From an uncultured Opitutia bacterium (lineage in GTDB: Bacteria > Verrucomicrobiota > Verrucomicrobiia > Opitutales > UBA953), in NCBI GenBank assembly GCA_945957395.1, contig CAMFKE010000001.1:310001-374000 (forward strand): DNA of 64,000 bases, given 5' to 3'. The notes beneath the pieces are model-generated. The model did no database searches, had not been told where the DNA came from, and saw only the letters and a program-made list of their open reading frames with translations. Shown here one piece after another: positions 1-8,542 of the stretch. Numbering within the stretch: position 1 is the first letter of the stretch; the number at the start of each line of letters is the position of its first letter. The position numbers were made by a program, and so were the translations under genes.

Positions 1-419
1 CGCCCGCGGGCGGCCACGGCGGCGTTGATGCGGTCGGTGTGCAGGAGGGTCTCGTTCCACACGAACGCCTTCACCAGCGGCTTGCCCGCCCATTGCGACA
101 GGTACAGGCCCGCGCCGATGACGGCGGGGAAGGTAGCCTCCTTCACGGCGAACCAGAACGGGTCGAGCTTCATGAGGCCCACCACGCCGCTGAGCAGCGT
201 GCCCGCGAAGCCGAACATGGAGATGACATTGGCCTGGCGCCGCCGGATGTAGTCGAAAACGAAATACGCGACCGGGAACAGGAGCGCGCCGACCAGGCGC
301 TGTTCCGGCGACAGGAAGGCGAGCGCGCTGCGCCCGTAATCGCTCAGGATGAGGCCCGGGATGACGAGGTTGAAGGCGATGTTGACGAGGATGTTCTCCT
401 TCTTGGGGGATTCGGGCAT
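1..419 (-). CDS. VC0807-family membrane protein (3' end beyond window)
   Basis: The minus-strand reading frame opens with ATG at 419 (MPESPKKENILVN) and stays open to the window edge, so about 139 N-terminal residues are visible and the C-terminus is missing. The opening NILVNIAFNLVIPGLILSDY, the segment LVGALLFPVAYFVFDYIRRR and the later FWFAVKEATFPAVIGAGLYL resemble the VC0807 family of small polytopic inner-membrane proteins, in which a short hydrophilic N-terminus precedes a series of helices. At least three hydrophobic segments are visible. The molecular function of this family is not established. No Shine-Dalgarno sequence is apparent before the start. The next gene upstream on the same strand is Hsp33, 69 bases away, so co-transcription is possible. 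Confidence 0.7.
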   Translation of the reverse strand, partial: MPESPKKENILVNIAFNLVIPGLILSDYGRSALAFLSPEQRLVGALLFPVAYFVFDYIRRRQANVISMFGFAGTLLSGVVGLMKLDPFWFAVKEATFPAVIGAGLYLSQWAGKPLVKAFVWNETLLHTDRINAAVAARG

Positions 420-488
420 GGGGTGTCGGTTAATGGCTGACTTCGGATCAAACGGGGCGGGGCGGGTGGGGCGCCTGTGGCGCGAAGC

Positions 489-1307
489 TTACGAGCCCTT
501 CTTGCGCAGGGCCTCGCTCGCGGCGAACGCCTGCATCTCGGTGGCGGCGATGGTGTGGCGGCCGGCGCAGCGCGGGCAGGCGAGTTCGAGGGTGAGCTCG
601 TCGCCGAAGAGCTCGGCGGGCTGCTTGAGGTAGGTGGGCAGCAGCGCGCGAAGCAGGCGCGAGCGCTCCTCGCAGCCGCAGTGCCAGCCGAACGAGCGAG
701 TCTCGATGCGGCCGAGTTCCTCCTTGGCGGCGATGTCGCGCACGAGGTCGGCGGTGAGGTGCGTGAACCAACCCTCGTCGTAATCGGGGTGGGCGTGCGC
801 CATGGCGAATCGGCAGCCGCCCAGGTCGAACAGCTTGGCCGGGCGCTGCTCGCTCATGGCGTAGTACTGCTCGACGGCCTCGAAGATATCGTGGCTCACG
901 AAGGTGGCGTGGCTGCGGAACGGGCCTTTGCCGCCCACGATGGCCTCCTGGTAGAACTGGCCCTTGGGGAAGGTCGCCACATCCTCGGTGAACACGCGGC
1001 CGGTCACGCCGCCGGAGATGGTGTCGCCGCCCAGGAACAGGTTGATGGCGGGCGAGCCGATGTTGACCGTCCAGGTCATGTGCCGGTTGCGCGACTGGCC
1101 GGCCAGGTGCAGGACGAACGCGGCGAGGGCGTTCTCGAACTGCGAGGCGTGCTCGGGCGCCAGGTCGAGCCGGTTGGTGTCGTGGTGGCGGTGCCAGCGT
1201 TCGAAAAGCGGCCGCAGATCGCCGTGCGTGAGCAGCACGCTGCGGTTGCGCACGAAGTCGCAGGAGATTTCGACGACGCCGTCGGCGTTGGCGGTTTCTT
1301 CACTCAT
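489..1307 (-). CDS. hslO: Hsp33 redox-regulated molecular chaperone
   Basis: This 272-residue cytoplasmic holdase chaperone is expected to be activated by oxidative unfolding of a C-terminal zinc centre. The zinc-binding pattern is intact: CGC near residue 208 is followed by 31 residues and then CPRC, matching the C-x-C...C-x-x-C arrangement of Hsp33. The N-terminal domain has the family's glycine-rich core (LGGDTISGGVTGRVF) and overall length is normal (about 290 in E. coli). The start at 1307 (MSEETANADG) is the first ATG in frame and leads directly into the conserved FVRNRSVLL segment. It is followed on the same strand by a VC0807-family membrane protein; the divergent neighbour is the OpcA-like gene. 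Confidence 0.93.
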   Translation of the reverse strand: MSEETANADGVVEISCDFVRNRSVLLTHGDLRPLFERWHRHHDTNRLDLAPEHASQFENALAAFVLHLAGQSRNRHMTWTVNIGSPAINLFLGGDTISGGVTGRVFTEDVATFPKGQFYQEAIVGGKGPFRSHATFVSHDIFEAVEQYYAMSEQRPAKLFDLGGCRFAMAHAHPDYDEGWFTHLTADLVRDIAAKEELGRIETRSFGWHCGCEERSRLLRALLPTYLKQPAELFGDELTLELACPRCAGRHTIAATEMQAFAASEALRKKGS

Positions 1308-1408
1308 GCGGGCACGGCAATGTACAAGCGGCGGGGCGTCAAGCCGGGGCCGGTGCGCGTGTTGCGCGAAGGCGCCGCGGCGCCGTTGACGAGGAGGCGC
1401 GCCGGCGC

Positions 1409-2389
1409 ATGGTGGCGCGCATGTCCGCCGTCCTCGACGCCCTGCCCGGCACGCCCATGCGCGTGGCCGAAGTGATTCCCGCCCTCGCCAAATACTGGCA
1501 GGACGCGCCTCACGACACGCCCACCTCGCGCGCCTCGCAGATGAATCTGGTGCTGGTTTTCGGCCGCGGCGTGGGCGAGGACTCGGCGCGCGAGCAAATG
1601 GACCACGCCCTGGCGCTGGCTCGCCGCTACCCGTGCCGCATCGTCGTGCTGTGCCCCGACGCCGCGGACGCGCCGCCGCGCGGGCGCCTGCACATCGCCT
1701 GCTACCCGGCCGCCAACGGCAAGTCGCGCCGCTGCGGCGAGGCGCTGCTGATGAGCTTCCCCGCGCAGGCCGCGCCCGAGTCGCTGGAGAACCAGGTGTC
1801 GGTGTGGCTGGAGAGCGATCTGCCCGTGTATGTGTGGCTGCACGGCGTCGACGCCGCCGAGGCCTCGCGCTACGCGAGGCTGGTGCGCACCGCCCGCCGG
1901 GTGGTCTATGACAGCTCGGCCTGCGGCGGGCTTCTCCCCGACGCCGTCTGGCCGAAGCCGGAAATCGTGCGCGACCTGGCCCGCTCGCGCACGCTGGCCG
2001 TGCGCCAGTCGCTCGGTCAGTTCCTCAGCGCCTACGCGGCGGACAGCCTGGTGAGAGGGCTCGTCTCGGTTCAGGTGCGCCATGCCGCCGACAAGGCCGG
2101 CGAGGCCACGCACCTGCTCGAGTGGATGCGCGAGCGGCTGGACGAGGCGGCGCGCCGCACCTGCGTGCCCGTGACGGCCGATTTCCGCATGGAGTCGCGC
2201 GCGGACTGCAAGGCCTGCCTGTCCACCGAGTGGCGCTATGCCGACGGCGGTTTCTTCCGATGGGAGCATGCGGCCACCGGCAGCGGCGCGCAGGTCGCCG
2301 CCGACATCGCCGGAGTGAGCCAGGCCTACCCGCTGCGCGTGCCGTTCCTTGAGCAGCCGGTCGCCCTGGCCGAGTCGCTCTTTTTCTGA
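1409..2389 (+). CDS. OpcA-like glucose-6-phosphate dehydrogenase assembly protein
   Basis: The 326-residue product resembles OpcA, a protein needed for activity of glucose-6-phosphate dehydrogenase in cyanobacteria and actinobacteria. The visible signatures are SRASQMNLVLVFG in the first third, CRIVVLCPDA, and VSVWLESDLPVYVWLHG in the middle, which match the conserved parts of the family (MNL-V strand, SVWLPDLPV-W). The start at 1409 has a GAGGAGG 11 bases upstream; a second ATG four codons later is less well placed. No zwf gene lies in the window, so the partner enzyme must be elsewhere. The next gene, DAHP synthase, follows after 93 bases containing a TAAACC...GGTTTA hairpin without a T-tract. 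Assignment rests on motif recognition. Confidence 0.68.
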   Translation: MVARMSAVLDALPGTPMRVAEVIPALAKYWQDAPHDTPTSRASQMNLVLVFGRGVGEDSAREQMDHALALARRYPCRIVVLCPDAADAPPRGRLHIACYPAANGKSRRCGEALLMSFPAQAAPESLENQVSVWLESDLPVYVWLHGVDAAEASRYARLVRTARRVVYDSSACGGLLPDAVWPKPEIVRDLARSRTLAVRQSLGQFLSAYAADSLVRGLVSVQVRHAADKAGEATHLLEWMRERLDEAARRTCVPVTADFRMESRADCKACLSTEWRYADGGFFRWEHAATGSGAQVAADIAGVSQAYPLRVPFLEQPVALAESLFF

Positions 2390-2482
2390 TGTTAAACCCG
2401 GCGGCCGCCTGCGGTTTAGCCCGCCGGCAGCACACTTCCCTCTTTTCTCCCCGGGCCGCATGCGGCTCACTCCCGCCCCGAA

Positions 2483-3553
2483 ATGCATTTCAACACCGAC
2501 GACCTCCGCATCCGCGCCAAACGCCCGCTCGCCTCGCCCGCCGTGGTGATGGACGAGCTGCGCCTTTCCGAAACCGCCACGGAGTTCGTGACCGCCTCGC
2601 GCGCCGCGGTGGCCGCCGCCCTGCGCGGGGAGGACGACCGCCTGGTGGTCGTCGTGGGCCCCTGTTCCATCCATGATGTGAACGCCGCGCGCGAGTACGC
2701 CTCGCGCCTTCTGCCGCTCATCGGCCGGCATGCCAAGGACCTGCTCATCGTCATGCGCGTGTACTTCGAAAAGCCGCGCACCACGGTGGGCTGGAAGGGC
2801 CTCATCAACGACCCGCACATCGACGGCACCTTCCGCATCAACGACGGCCTGCGCATCGCGCGCAAGGTGCTGCTGGATGTCGCCGAACTGGGCGTGCCCG
2901 CGGCCACCGAGTTCCTCGACACGCTCACGCCGCAGTACATCGCCGACCTGGTGACCTACGGCGCCATCGGCGCGCGCACCACGGAGAGCCAGTCGCACCG
3001 CGAGCTCGCCTCCGGCCTGTCCATGCCCGTGGGCTTCAAGAACGGCACCGACGGCGGCGTGCAGGTGGCCGTGGACGCCGTGTTCTCGGCGCGCCACGCG
3101 CACTGGTTCACCGGCGTGTCCAAGGACGGCGTGGCCGCCATTTTCCAGACCGCCGGCAACCCTGACGCGCACATCATCCTGCGCGGCGGCTCGCGCACCG
3201 GCACCAATTACGACGCGAAGTCGGTGGCCGACGCGGCCGCGCTTCTGGCGAAGGCCAAGCTGCCCGAGTCCATCGTCATCGACTGCTCGCACGGCAACAG
3301 CTCGAAGGACCACAACCGCCAGCCGGTCGTGGCCGCCGACATCGCCGCGCAGATCGCGGGCGGCTCGCGCGCCATCACCGGCGTGATGATCGAGTCCAAT
3401 CTTGTGGAGGGCGCGCAGAAGTGGAACGGCCCGGATAGCGCCGTGTACGGCCGGTCCATCACCGACGCGTGCATCTCGTTCGAGCAGACCGTGCCCGTGC
3501 TTGAGCAACTCGCCGAAGCCGTGCGCGCCCGTCGCGTCCAAGGCGCCCGATAG
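2483..3553 (+). CDS. 3-deoxy-7-phosphoheptulonate synthase (DAHP synthase, class I)
   Basis: This enzyme condenses phosphoenolpyruvate and erythrose 4-phosphate to DAHP, the first step of the shikimate pathway, in the cytoplasm. At 356 residues it matches AroF/AroG/AroH of E. coli. Diagnostic stretches include VVVGPCSIHD near residue 54, FEKPRTTVGWKGLINDP, ATEFLDTLTPQYIADLV, GARTTESQSHRELASGLSMPVGFKNGTDG, and DCSHGNSSKDH with metal-binding His. The feedback type cannot be assigned from sequence inspection, so no specific paralogue symbol is given. The leader before ATG 2483 is pyrimidine-rich (TTCCCTCTTTTCTCC) with no Shine-Dalgarno. The ExoD-like gene starts 27 bases after its stop. Confidence 0.95.
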   Translation: MHFNTDDLRIRAKRPLASPAVVMDELRLSETATEFVTASRAAVAAALRGEDDRLVVVVGPCSIHDVNAAREYASRLLPLIGRHAKDLLIVMRVYFEKPRTTVGWKGLINDPHIDGTFRINDGLRIARKVLLDVAELGVPAATEFLDTLTPQYIADLVTYGAIGARTTESQSHRELASGLSMPVGFKNGTDGGVQVAVDAVFSARHAHWFTGVSKDGVAAIFQTAGNPDAHIILRGGSRTGTNYDAKSVADAAALLAKAKLPESIVIDCSHGNSSKDHNRQPVVAADIAAQIAGGSRAITGVMIESNLVEGAQKWNGPDSAVYGRSITDACISFEQTVPVLEQLAEAVRARRVQGAR

Positions 3554-3580
3554 GCTCGCTCCGGCGAGCCGACATCCGTC

Positions 3581-4246
3581 ATGACGCCGCCCGCCGACGC
3601 CGCCCACGCGCCCCTGTCGCGCCGCCTGCTGGAGTTGGCGGAGGCGTGTCGCGGGCGCGATGTGACGCTGGCCGAGCTCGCCTCGTTCGGCGACGAGCGC
3701 GAGGACGCCGCGTTTCTGCTGGTCCTGCTTTTGTCGCTGCCGTTTTGCCAGCCGGTGCCGTTGGCCGGATTGTCCACGCCGTTCGGGCTGATGCTGGCCG
3801 CGCTGGGGTGGGGGATGTTGCGCCAGAGGCCGTTTCGCGTGCCGGCCCGGATCGCGGCCGTGCGTGTGCCGCACCGGTTTTTCCCGCTTCTCATCAAGGG
3901 CGCCGCGAGGTTGGTCGGGTGGATCGAGCGTCGTCTGCACCGTCGCCGCGTGGGGCTGGCCCGTTCGCCCCGGCTGCGCCGCATGCATGGCGCCATGATC
4001 ACCTTCTGGGCGCTCATGCTCGCGCTGCCGCTGCCCATACCGCTCTCGAATGTTTTTTCGGCCCTGCCGCTGCCGCTGCTGGCCGCCGCGCTGCTGGAGG
4101 ACGACGGGGTGATGGTGATGCGCGCGTATGTCGCCGGGGCCGTCTGCATGGCCTACTGGGTGGCCATCGGCTTCTTCGGCGCCGAGCTGGTCTCTTTCGC
4201 CAACGGGCACGATTGGGCCGAGTGGTTCCGTCGGCTTGTTTCCTGA
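3581..4246 (+). CDS. ExoD-family exopolysaccharide biosynthesis membrane protein
   Basis: The 221-residue protein has the layout of ExoD: a soluble N-terminus (LSRRLLELAEACRGRDVTLAELA) followed by hydrophobic stretches, the first around LLVLLLSLPFCQPVPLAGLS, then GLMLAALGWGM, and a C-terminal group including MITFWALMLALPLPIPLSNV and AYVAGAVCMAYWVAIGFFG. The pair of LP(F/L)P-like turns after the first and third helices is typical of the family. ExoD was named from a Sinorhizobium exopolysaccharide mutant, but its biochemical role is not known. Only 27 bases separate it from the DAHP synthase stop, so it is probably in the same transcript. There is no exopolysaccharide cluster nearby. Confidence 0.72.
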   Translation: MTPPADAAHAPLSRRLLELAEACRGRDVTLAELASFGDEREDAAFLLVLLLSLPFCQPVPLAGLSTPFGLMLAALGWGMLRQRPFRVPARIAAVRVPHRFFPLLIKGAARLVGWIERRLHRRRVGLARSPRLRRMHGAMITFWALMLALPLPIPLSNVFSALPLPLLAAALLEDDGVMVMRAYVAGAVCMAYWVAIGFFGAELVSFANGHDWAEWFRRLVS

Positions 4247-4302
4247 GCGCCCCGGCGTAAGCCGCCCGTTGCATACGGGGGCTTCCGGCTGCCGTGGCCC
4301 CC

Positions 4303-4337
4303 GTTCCGAGTTCCGCGTTCCGCGTTCTGCGTTCGCG
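4303..4337. repeat. Array of five heptamers, GTTCCGC type
   Basis: Five consecutive 7-base units run through this stretch: GTTCCGA, GTTCCGC twice, GTTCTGC and GTTCGCG. Read on the other strand the consensus is GGAACGC with variable last positions, the same consensus as the longer array at 45090-45150. It lies between the ExoD-like stop and the leuB start, about 50 bases before the leuB ATG. Confidence 0.8.
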
Positions 4338-4386
4338 AAAAATTCCCGTTGCCGCCGTGGGCGGGGCGCTCTTTCTCGCCGCCACC

Positions 4387-5484
4387 ATGGACCTCAAAAT
4401 CGCAGTTCTCCCCGGCGACTACATCGGCCCCGAAGTGATGGCGGCCTCGCTTCCCGTGCTGGAAGCCGCTCTCAAGCGTGCCGGCCACACCCTCTCGTAT
4501 TCCACCCACGACGTCGGCGGCGCCGGCATCGACAACCACGGCAAGGCCCTCCCGGACTCCACGCTCGCCGCGTGCCGCGCGGCCGACGCCATCCTGTTCG
4601 GCTCCGTGGGCGGCCCCAAGTGGGAGAAGCTCCCGCCGGCCGAACAGCCCGAGCGCGGCTCGCTGCTGCCCCTGCGCAAGGCGTTCACCCTCTTCGCCAA
4701 TGTCCGCCCGGGCTTCATGCCCGCCGCCCTCTCGGCCTCCTCGCCGCTGAAGGCCGAGCGCATCCCCAACGGCATCGACATGGTGTGCATCCGCGAGCTC
4801 ACCGGCGGCCTCTACTTCGGCCGGCCCAAGTCCACCACGACGCTCGCCGACGGCGACATCGAGGCCATCGACACCATGGTGTACCGCAAGAGCGAGATCG
4901 AGCGCATCACCGACGTGGCCATCGCCACCGCCCGCGCCCGCTCCAAGCGTATCCTCTCCGTGGATAAGGCCAATGTGCTCGAATGCTCCGTGCTCTGGCG
5001 CAAGGTCGTCACCGAGCGCGTGAAGGCCCTCGCCCCCGACATCGAGGTGACCCACATGTACGTGGACAACGCCGCCATGCAGCTCACGCTCAACCCAGCC
5101 AAGATCGATGTGATGCTCACCGAAAACATGTTCGGCGACATCCTCTCCGACGAGATGGCCGCCGTGTGCGGCTCCCTCGGCATGATGTCCTCCGCCTCCC
5201 TCGGCGATGTGAAGAACCGCTACGGCAAGCCCTTCGGCCTCTACGAGCCCGCCGGCGGCAGCGCCCCCGACATCGCCGGCCAGGACAAGGCCAACCCCTG
5301 CGCCCAGATTCTGTCCGCCGCCCTCATGTTGCGCCACTCCTTCGGCCTCAACGCCGAGGCCGACGCCATCGAGGCCGCCGTGCGCAAGACCATCGCCGAC
5401 GGCATCCGCACCGGCGACATCGCCTTCGGCGGCCCCTCCGTGGGCACCAAGGCCATGGGCGCCGCCATCCTCGCTCGCCTGTAA
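4387..5484 (+). CDS. leuB: 3-isopropylmalate dehydrogenase
   Basis: LeuB oxidatively decarboxylates 3-isopropylmalate with NAD in leucine biosynthesis. The 365-residue product starts MDLKIAVLPGDYIGPEVM, the canonical (G)DGIGPE-type N-terminus with a Tyr replacing the usual Gly. Other family marks are ADAILFGSVGGPKW, the substrate-binding Arg region LLPLRKAFTLFANVRP, RELTGGLYFG, DKANVLECSVLWRKVV, the metal site LTENMFGDILSDEMAA, and EPAGGSAPDIAGQ. An upstream extension of the frame to 4294 is possible but would precede the family N-terminus and run through the heptamer array, so 4387 is preferred. The start is preceded by CTCTTTCTCGCCGCCACC and has no Shine-Dalgarno. No other leu gene is in the window. 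A terminator follows. Confidence 0.95.
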   Translation: MDLKIAVLPGDYIGPEVMAASLPVLEAALKRAGHTLSYSTHDVGGAGIDNHGKALPDSTLAACRAADAILFGSVGGPKWEKLPPAEQPERGSLLPLRKAFTLFANVRPGFMPAALSASSPLKAERIPNGIDMVCIRELTGGLYFGRPKSTTTLADGDIEAIDTMVYRKSEIERITDVAIATARARSKRILSVDKANVLECSVLWRKVVTERVKALAPDIEVTHMYVDNAAMQLTLNPAKIDVMLTENMFGDILSDEMAAVCGSLGMMSSASLGDVKNRYGKPFGLYEPAGGSAPDIAGQDKANPCAQILSAALMLRHSFGLNAEADAIEAAVRKTIADGIRTGDIAFGGPSVGTKAMGAAILARL

Positions 5485-5509
5485 TCCGGTTTCCGATTCC
5501 GGCTCGTCC

Positions 5510-5564
5510 AACCGCCGCCGCCAACCGCGCCCTTCTCCGGGCCGGGTGGCGGCGGTTTTGTTTT
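5510..5564 (+). terminator. Rho-independent terminator after leuB
   Basis: The 10-base arms AACCGCCGCC (5510-5519) and GGCGGCGGTT (5548-5557) are perfectly complementary around a 28-base loop and are followed by TTGTTTT. Position 26 bases after the leuB stop fits a leuB terminator. Confidence 0.8.
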
Positions 5565-5762
5565 GGCGATAGGGATGCGGGTCGAAGCGTCGCTTCCGTT
5601 TTTCCGTCGAGGCTCTTGGCCTTCGCATTGAGAGCCGTGCGGGCGTGATTTCGCGGCTGTCGTCGCATGCCGTATTCGAAACCCCGGAATAATCCCCGGC
5701 TTGTCCCGATTGCGGAACAGCGGCGGGTTCCGGTTGTCTCGGAGCGTTCACCCCAAAGCCCA

Positions 5763-8282
5763 ATGTCCATCGCCCGTATCTCACTCGCCTCGGCCTTCCT
5801 TATGGCCGCCGCCGCTGTCGACGCCGCCCCCAACCCCGCCCCCGAAGTGGTGCCCGCCGTGCAACGCTGGAACGGCGCCGAAGGCGTCGTGTCGCTGAAA
5901 GGCGCGGCGCTCGTGGTGGACGCGCGTCACCACGCCGAGCTCGAGCCCGTCGCGCACGCCTGGGCCGCCGACCTGGAGGCCGCCGGACTCGGCAAACACG
6001 CCGTGCGCGTCGCCGCGAGCGCCGGCCGCGGGGACATTTTCCTGACGCTCACGGGTTCGGACAAGCTCCCGAACGCCGAGAGCTACACGCTGACCGTGGC
6101 GTCCGACGCCCCGGTGGTCATCGCGGGCAAGACTCGCGCGGGCGCCTTCTACGGCACGCGCACGCTCCAGCAGATGCTCGCCAACGACAAGGCCGCGCTC
6201 ACCGCGCCGTGCGGCGAGGTCACCGATTTCCCGACCTACCGCCGGCGCATGTTCATGCTCGATGTGGGCCGCAAGGCCACGCCCTTCGGCGTGCTGAAGG
6301 ACTACATCCGGCTGCTCTCGTACTATAAGTTCAACGAGTTCCACCTGCACCTCTCCGACGAGGCCTTCGGCGGCACCTACACCGGCTTCCGCATCGTCTC
6401 CGACACCTTCCCCGGTCTGGCCAACACCGATGTGGCCTACACCAAAAAGCAGATCCGCGAGCTGCAGGATTTCGCCAAGGCGCACGGCGTGACCATCACG
6501 CCGGAAATCGACATGCCCGGCCACTCCGGCTGTTTCACCAAGTACTGGCCCGAGATCACCCTCAAGGACTCCACCGGCCGCGTGTACAAGGACTACATGG
6601 ATGTCACCAATCCCAAGTCCATCGAGTACATGAAGCGCCTGCTCGACGAGATGATCCCCCTCTTCGACGCCCCGGATTTCCACATCGGCACCGACGAATA
6701 CCGCGTGGGCGGACCGGACCGTGACAAGCTCCACGAGGCCTTCCGCCAGTTCATCAACACGATGAACGCGCATGTGCGCAAACATGGCAAAAACACCCGC
6801 ATCTGGTCCGGCTTCGAGCACATGAAGGGCACCACCGAAATCGACCCTTCCGTCATTATCGACATGTGGGAGACCGACGACGCCAAGAGCCAGATCGCCA
6901 AGGGGCACAAGCTCATCAACTCCAACCACGGCCGCACCTACATCGTGCCCGGCGCCCCTTACTACGGCGTCAGCAACGCCGGCATCTACAACGGTTGGGA
7001 GCCCTGGATGGTCTCCGGCGACAACGCCAAGAACCCCGCCAAGGACGACCCCGCCCTGCTCGGCGGCAAGCTGCATGTCTGGAACGACCAGGGCCCGACC
7101 GGCTGGAACCACGCCGAAATCGCCCACATCACGCGCGACAGCCTCCTCGCCTTCGGCGAAAAACTTTGGGGCACCAAGGGCTCCCCGGACTACAACGCCT
7201 TCCGCAAGCGCGCCGCCAAACACCTCGTCGTCCCCGGCGTCACCGTCCTGGACCGCCCGCTCGGCGCGCCCGTCGGCGTGCCCGGCGACGCCGAGCTCGT
7301 CGCCAAGGACGAGTTCACCCTGGGCTCCGTCGACGAGTTCAAATCGCTCCCGTGGACGGGCAGGTTCGCCGACAAGAACCTCGCGCACCCGTGGACGCTC
7401 ACCTTCGAGGTCATGAAGACCGCCGAGACCGGTAAGCGCGGCGTCATCTTCTCGTCCGACCTGATGGAGATCGTCACCGACTACACCCGCTCCGAGGAGG
7501 TGAAGTCCAAGGACCCCGCCACCGGCAAGGAGGTGAAGACCGAGGTCGCCAAGACCGGATTCGGCGTGGTGCGCGCCGCCAGCTCCCTGCTTCGCGACAA
7601 CGAGCCCGGCTCCGCCGCGCATGTCGACACGCCCTCGCGCGTCTACGCCCCGCGTCTGCCGCTCAACCAATGGGTCAAGGTTTCCGTCGGCGGCTTCGCC
7701 GGGCGAACCGTCGTCTACATCGACGGCGAAAAGGTCGGCGAATCGAACAACCAGACCGTCTGCCCGCTCGACATCCTCGGCTCGCGCGCCGGCCAGTCGC
7801 TGGTGGGCAAGGTGCGCAACATCGCCATCCGCAACCGCGCCCCGTCCGACAAGGACGCCGCACGCGACGCCGGCATCCCGGTGCCCGTGAACCTCGCGGA
7901 CGCCAAGCCCGCGAGCGCCTCGCGCAGCGATACCGGCCACGGGTTCACCGCCGACCTGCTCACCGACGGCTCCACCGACACGCGCTGGTCCTCCGGCCCC
8001 GGCGGCGCGCCCGCCTGGGTGCAGGTCGACCTTGGCATGGCCGTGCCCGTCAGCCGAGTGCGCATCCACTGGGAAGCCGCCTTCGCCAAGAAGTACCGCG
8101 TCGAAGTCTCCACTGACGGCGACGCCTGGCGCCCCGTCGCCGACGGCGCCGGTCGCGCCGGTCCCACCGACGCCTCCTTCGGCACCGCCACCACCCGGTT
8201 TGTGCGTATCGCCATGGAGTCTCCGGCCACCCCGTGGGGCTTCTCCATCAGGGAACTGGAAATCTTCCCGAACGCCGAGTAG
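5763..8282 (+). CDS. Secreted glycoside hydrolase family 20 beta-N-acetylhexosaminidase with C-terminal LamG-like and F5/8C domains
   Basis: This 839-residue enzyme should remove terminal N-acetylhexosamine from glycans by substrate-assisted catalysis. A signal peptide (MSIARISLASAFLMAAAAVDA) is followed by a GH20b-like domain (to about residue 150, ending AFYGTRTLQQML), then the TIM barrel: YRRRMFMLDVGRK, FNEFHLHLSDE, ITPEIDMPGHSG and the catalytic pair Asp311-Glu312 in HIGTDEY. The usual motif is HxGGDE; here Thr replaces the second Gly. About residues 520-710 look like a concanavalin/LamG-type domain (LNQWVKVSVGGFAGRTVVYIDGEKVG). The last 125 residues form a discoidin (F5/8 type C) domain (DGSTDTRWSS...WVQVDLG...FVRIAME). 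The start at 5763 is chosen because it begins the signal peptide. It stands alone between two terminators. Confidence 0.9.
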   Translation: MSIARISLASAFLMAAAAVDAAPNPAPEVVPAVQRWNGAEGVVSLKGAALVVDARHHAELEPVAHAWAADLEAAGLGKHAVRVAASAGRGDIFLTLTGSDKLPNAESYTLTVASDAPVVIAGKTRAGAFYGTRTLQQMLANDKAALTAPCGEVTDFPTYRRRMFMLDVGRKATPFGVLKDYIRLLSYYKFNEFHLHLSDEAFGGTYTGFRIVSDTFPGLANTDVAYTKKQIRELQDFAKAHGVTITPEIDMPGHSGCFTKYWPEITLKDSTGRVYKDYMDVTNPKSIEYMKRLLDEMIPLFDAPDFHIGTDEYRVGGPDRDKLHEAFRQFINTMNAHVRKHGKNTRIWSGFEHMKGTTEIDPSVIIDMWETDDAKSQIAKGHKLINSNHGRTYIVPGAPYYGVSNAGIYNGWEPWMVSGDNAKNPAKDDPALLGGKLHVWNDQGPTGWNHAEIAHITRDSLLAFGEKLWGTKGSPDYNAFRKRAAKHLVVPGVTVLDRPLGAPVGVPGDAELVAKDEFTLGSVDEFKSLPWTGRFADKNLAHPWTLTFEVMKTAETGKRGVIFSSDLMEIVTDYTRSEEVKSKDPATGKEVKTEVAKTGFGVVRAASSLLRDNEPGSAAHVDTPSRVYAPRLPLNQWVKVSVGGFAGRTVVYIDGEKVGESNNQTVCPLDILGSRAGQSLVGKVRNIAIRNRAPSDKDAARDAGIPVPVNLADAKPASASRSDTGHGFTADLLTDGSTDTRWSSGPGGAPAWVQVDLGMAVPVSRVRIHWEAAFAKKYRVEVSTDGDAWRPVADGAGRAGPTDASFGTATTRFVRIAMESPATPWGFSIRELEIFPNAE

Positions 8283-8320
8283 TGCGCGAACGCGCGCCGA
8301 TTTGGCCGTTTCGAATCCGA

Positions 8321-8354
8321 CGAAGCCTCCGGGAGACCGGGGGCTTCGGTTTTT
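8321..8354 (+). terminator. Rho-independent terminator after the GH20 gene
   Basis: Arms CGAAGCC...CCGG and CCGG...GGCTTCG pair around a short GAGA loop and are followed by GGTTTTT. It begins 39 bases after the hexosaminidase stop. Confidence 0.8.
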
Positions 8355-8542
8355 CCGCGCCACGCCGGCTCTGCGTGGCTTTCCGGGCGCCTTCGCCACG
8401 GGCCGTTTCGGCGCGGTCGGCCTGCTGTTAATGAAAATTCAAAGGGCGGTGGCGGCGCGCCTGTTGACAGCGTTGGGCGTTGCCCCTGCCGGCCGGCGGC
8501 GGTAGTCTTTTGAGGAACCAATCCCACAAAGGAAACACGACC

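Noticed and set aside
1304-4210. A 968-codon open frame on the minus strand
   Set aside because: It lies opposite three well-supported genes (OpcA-like, DAHP synthase, ExoD-like). Its product is Gly/Arg/His/Ala low-complexity sequence, typical of antisense frames in GC-rich DNA.
8464-8469. TTGACA as a -35 box of the Usp gene
   Set aside because: No -10 element at 16-18 bases; the TTGACA is the middle of a small palindrome CTGTTGACAG, and the first TA-rich hexamer is about 33 bases away.
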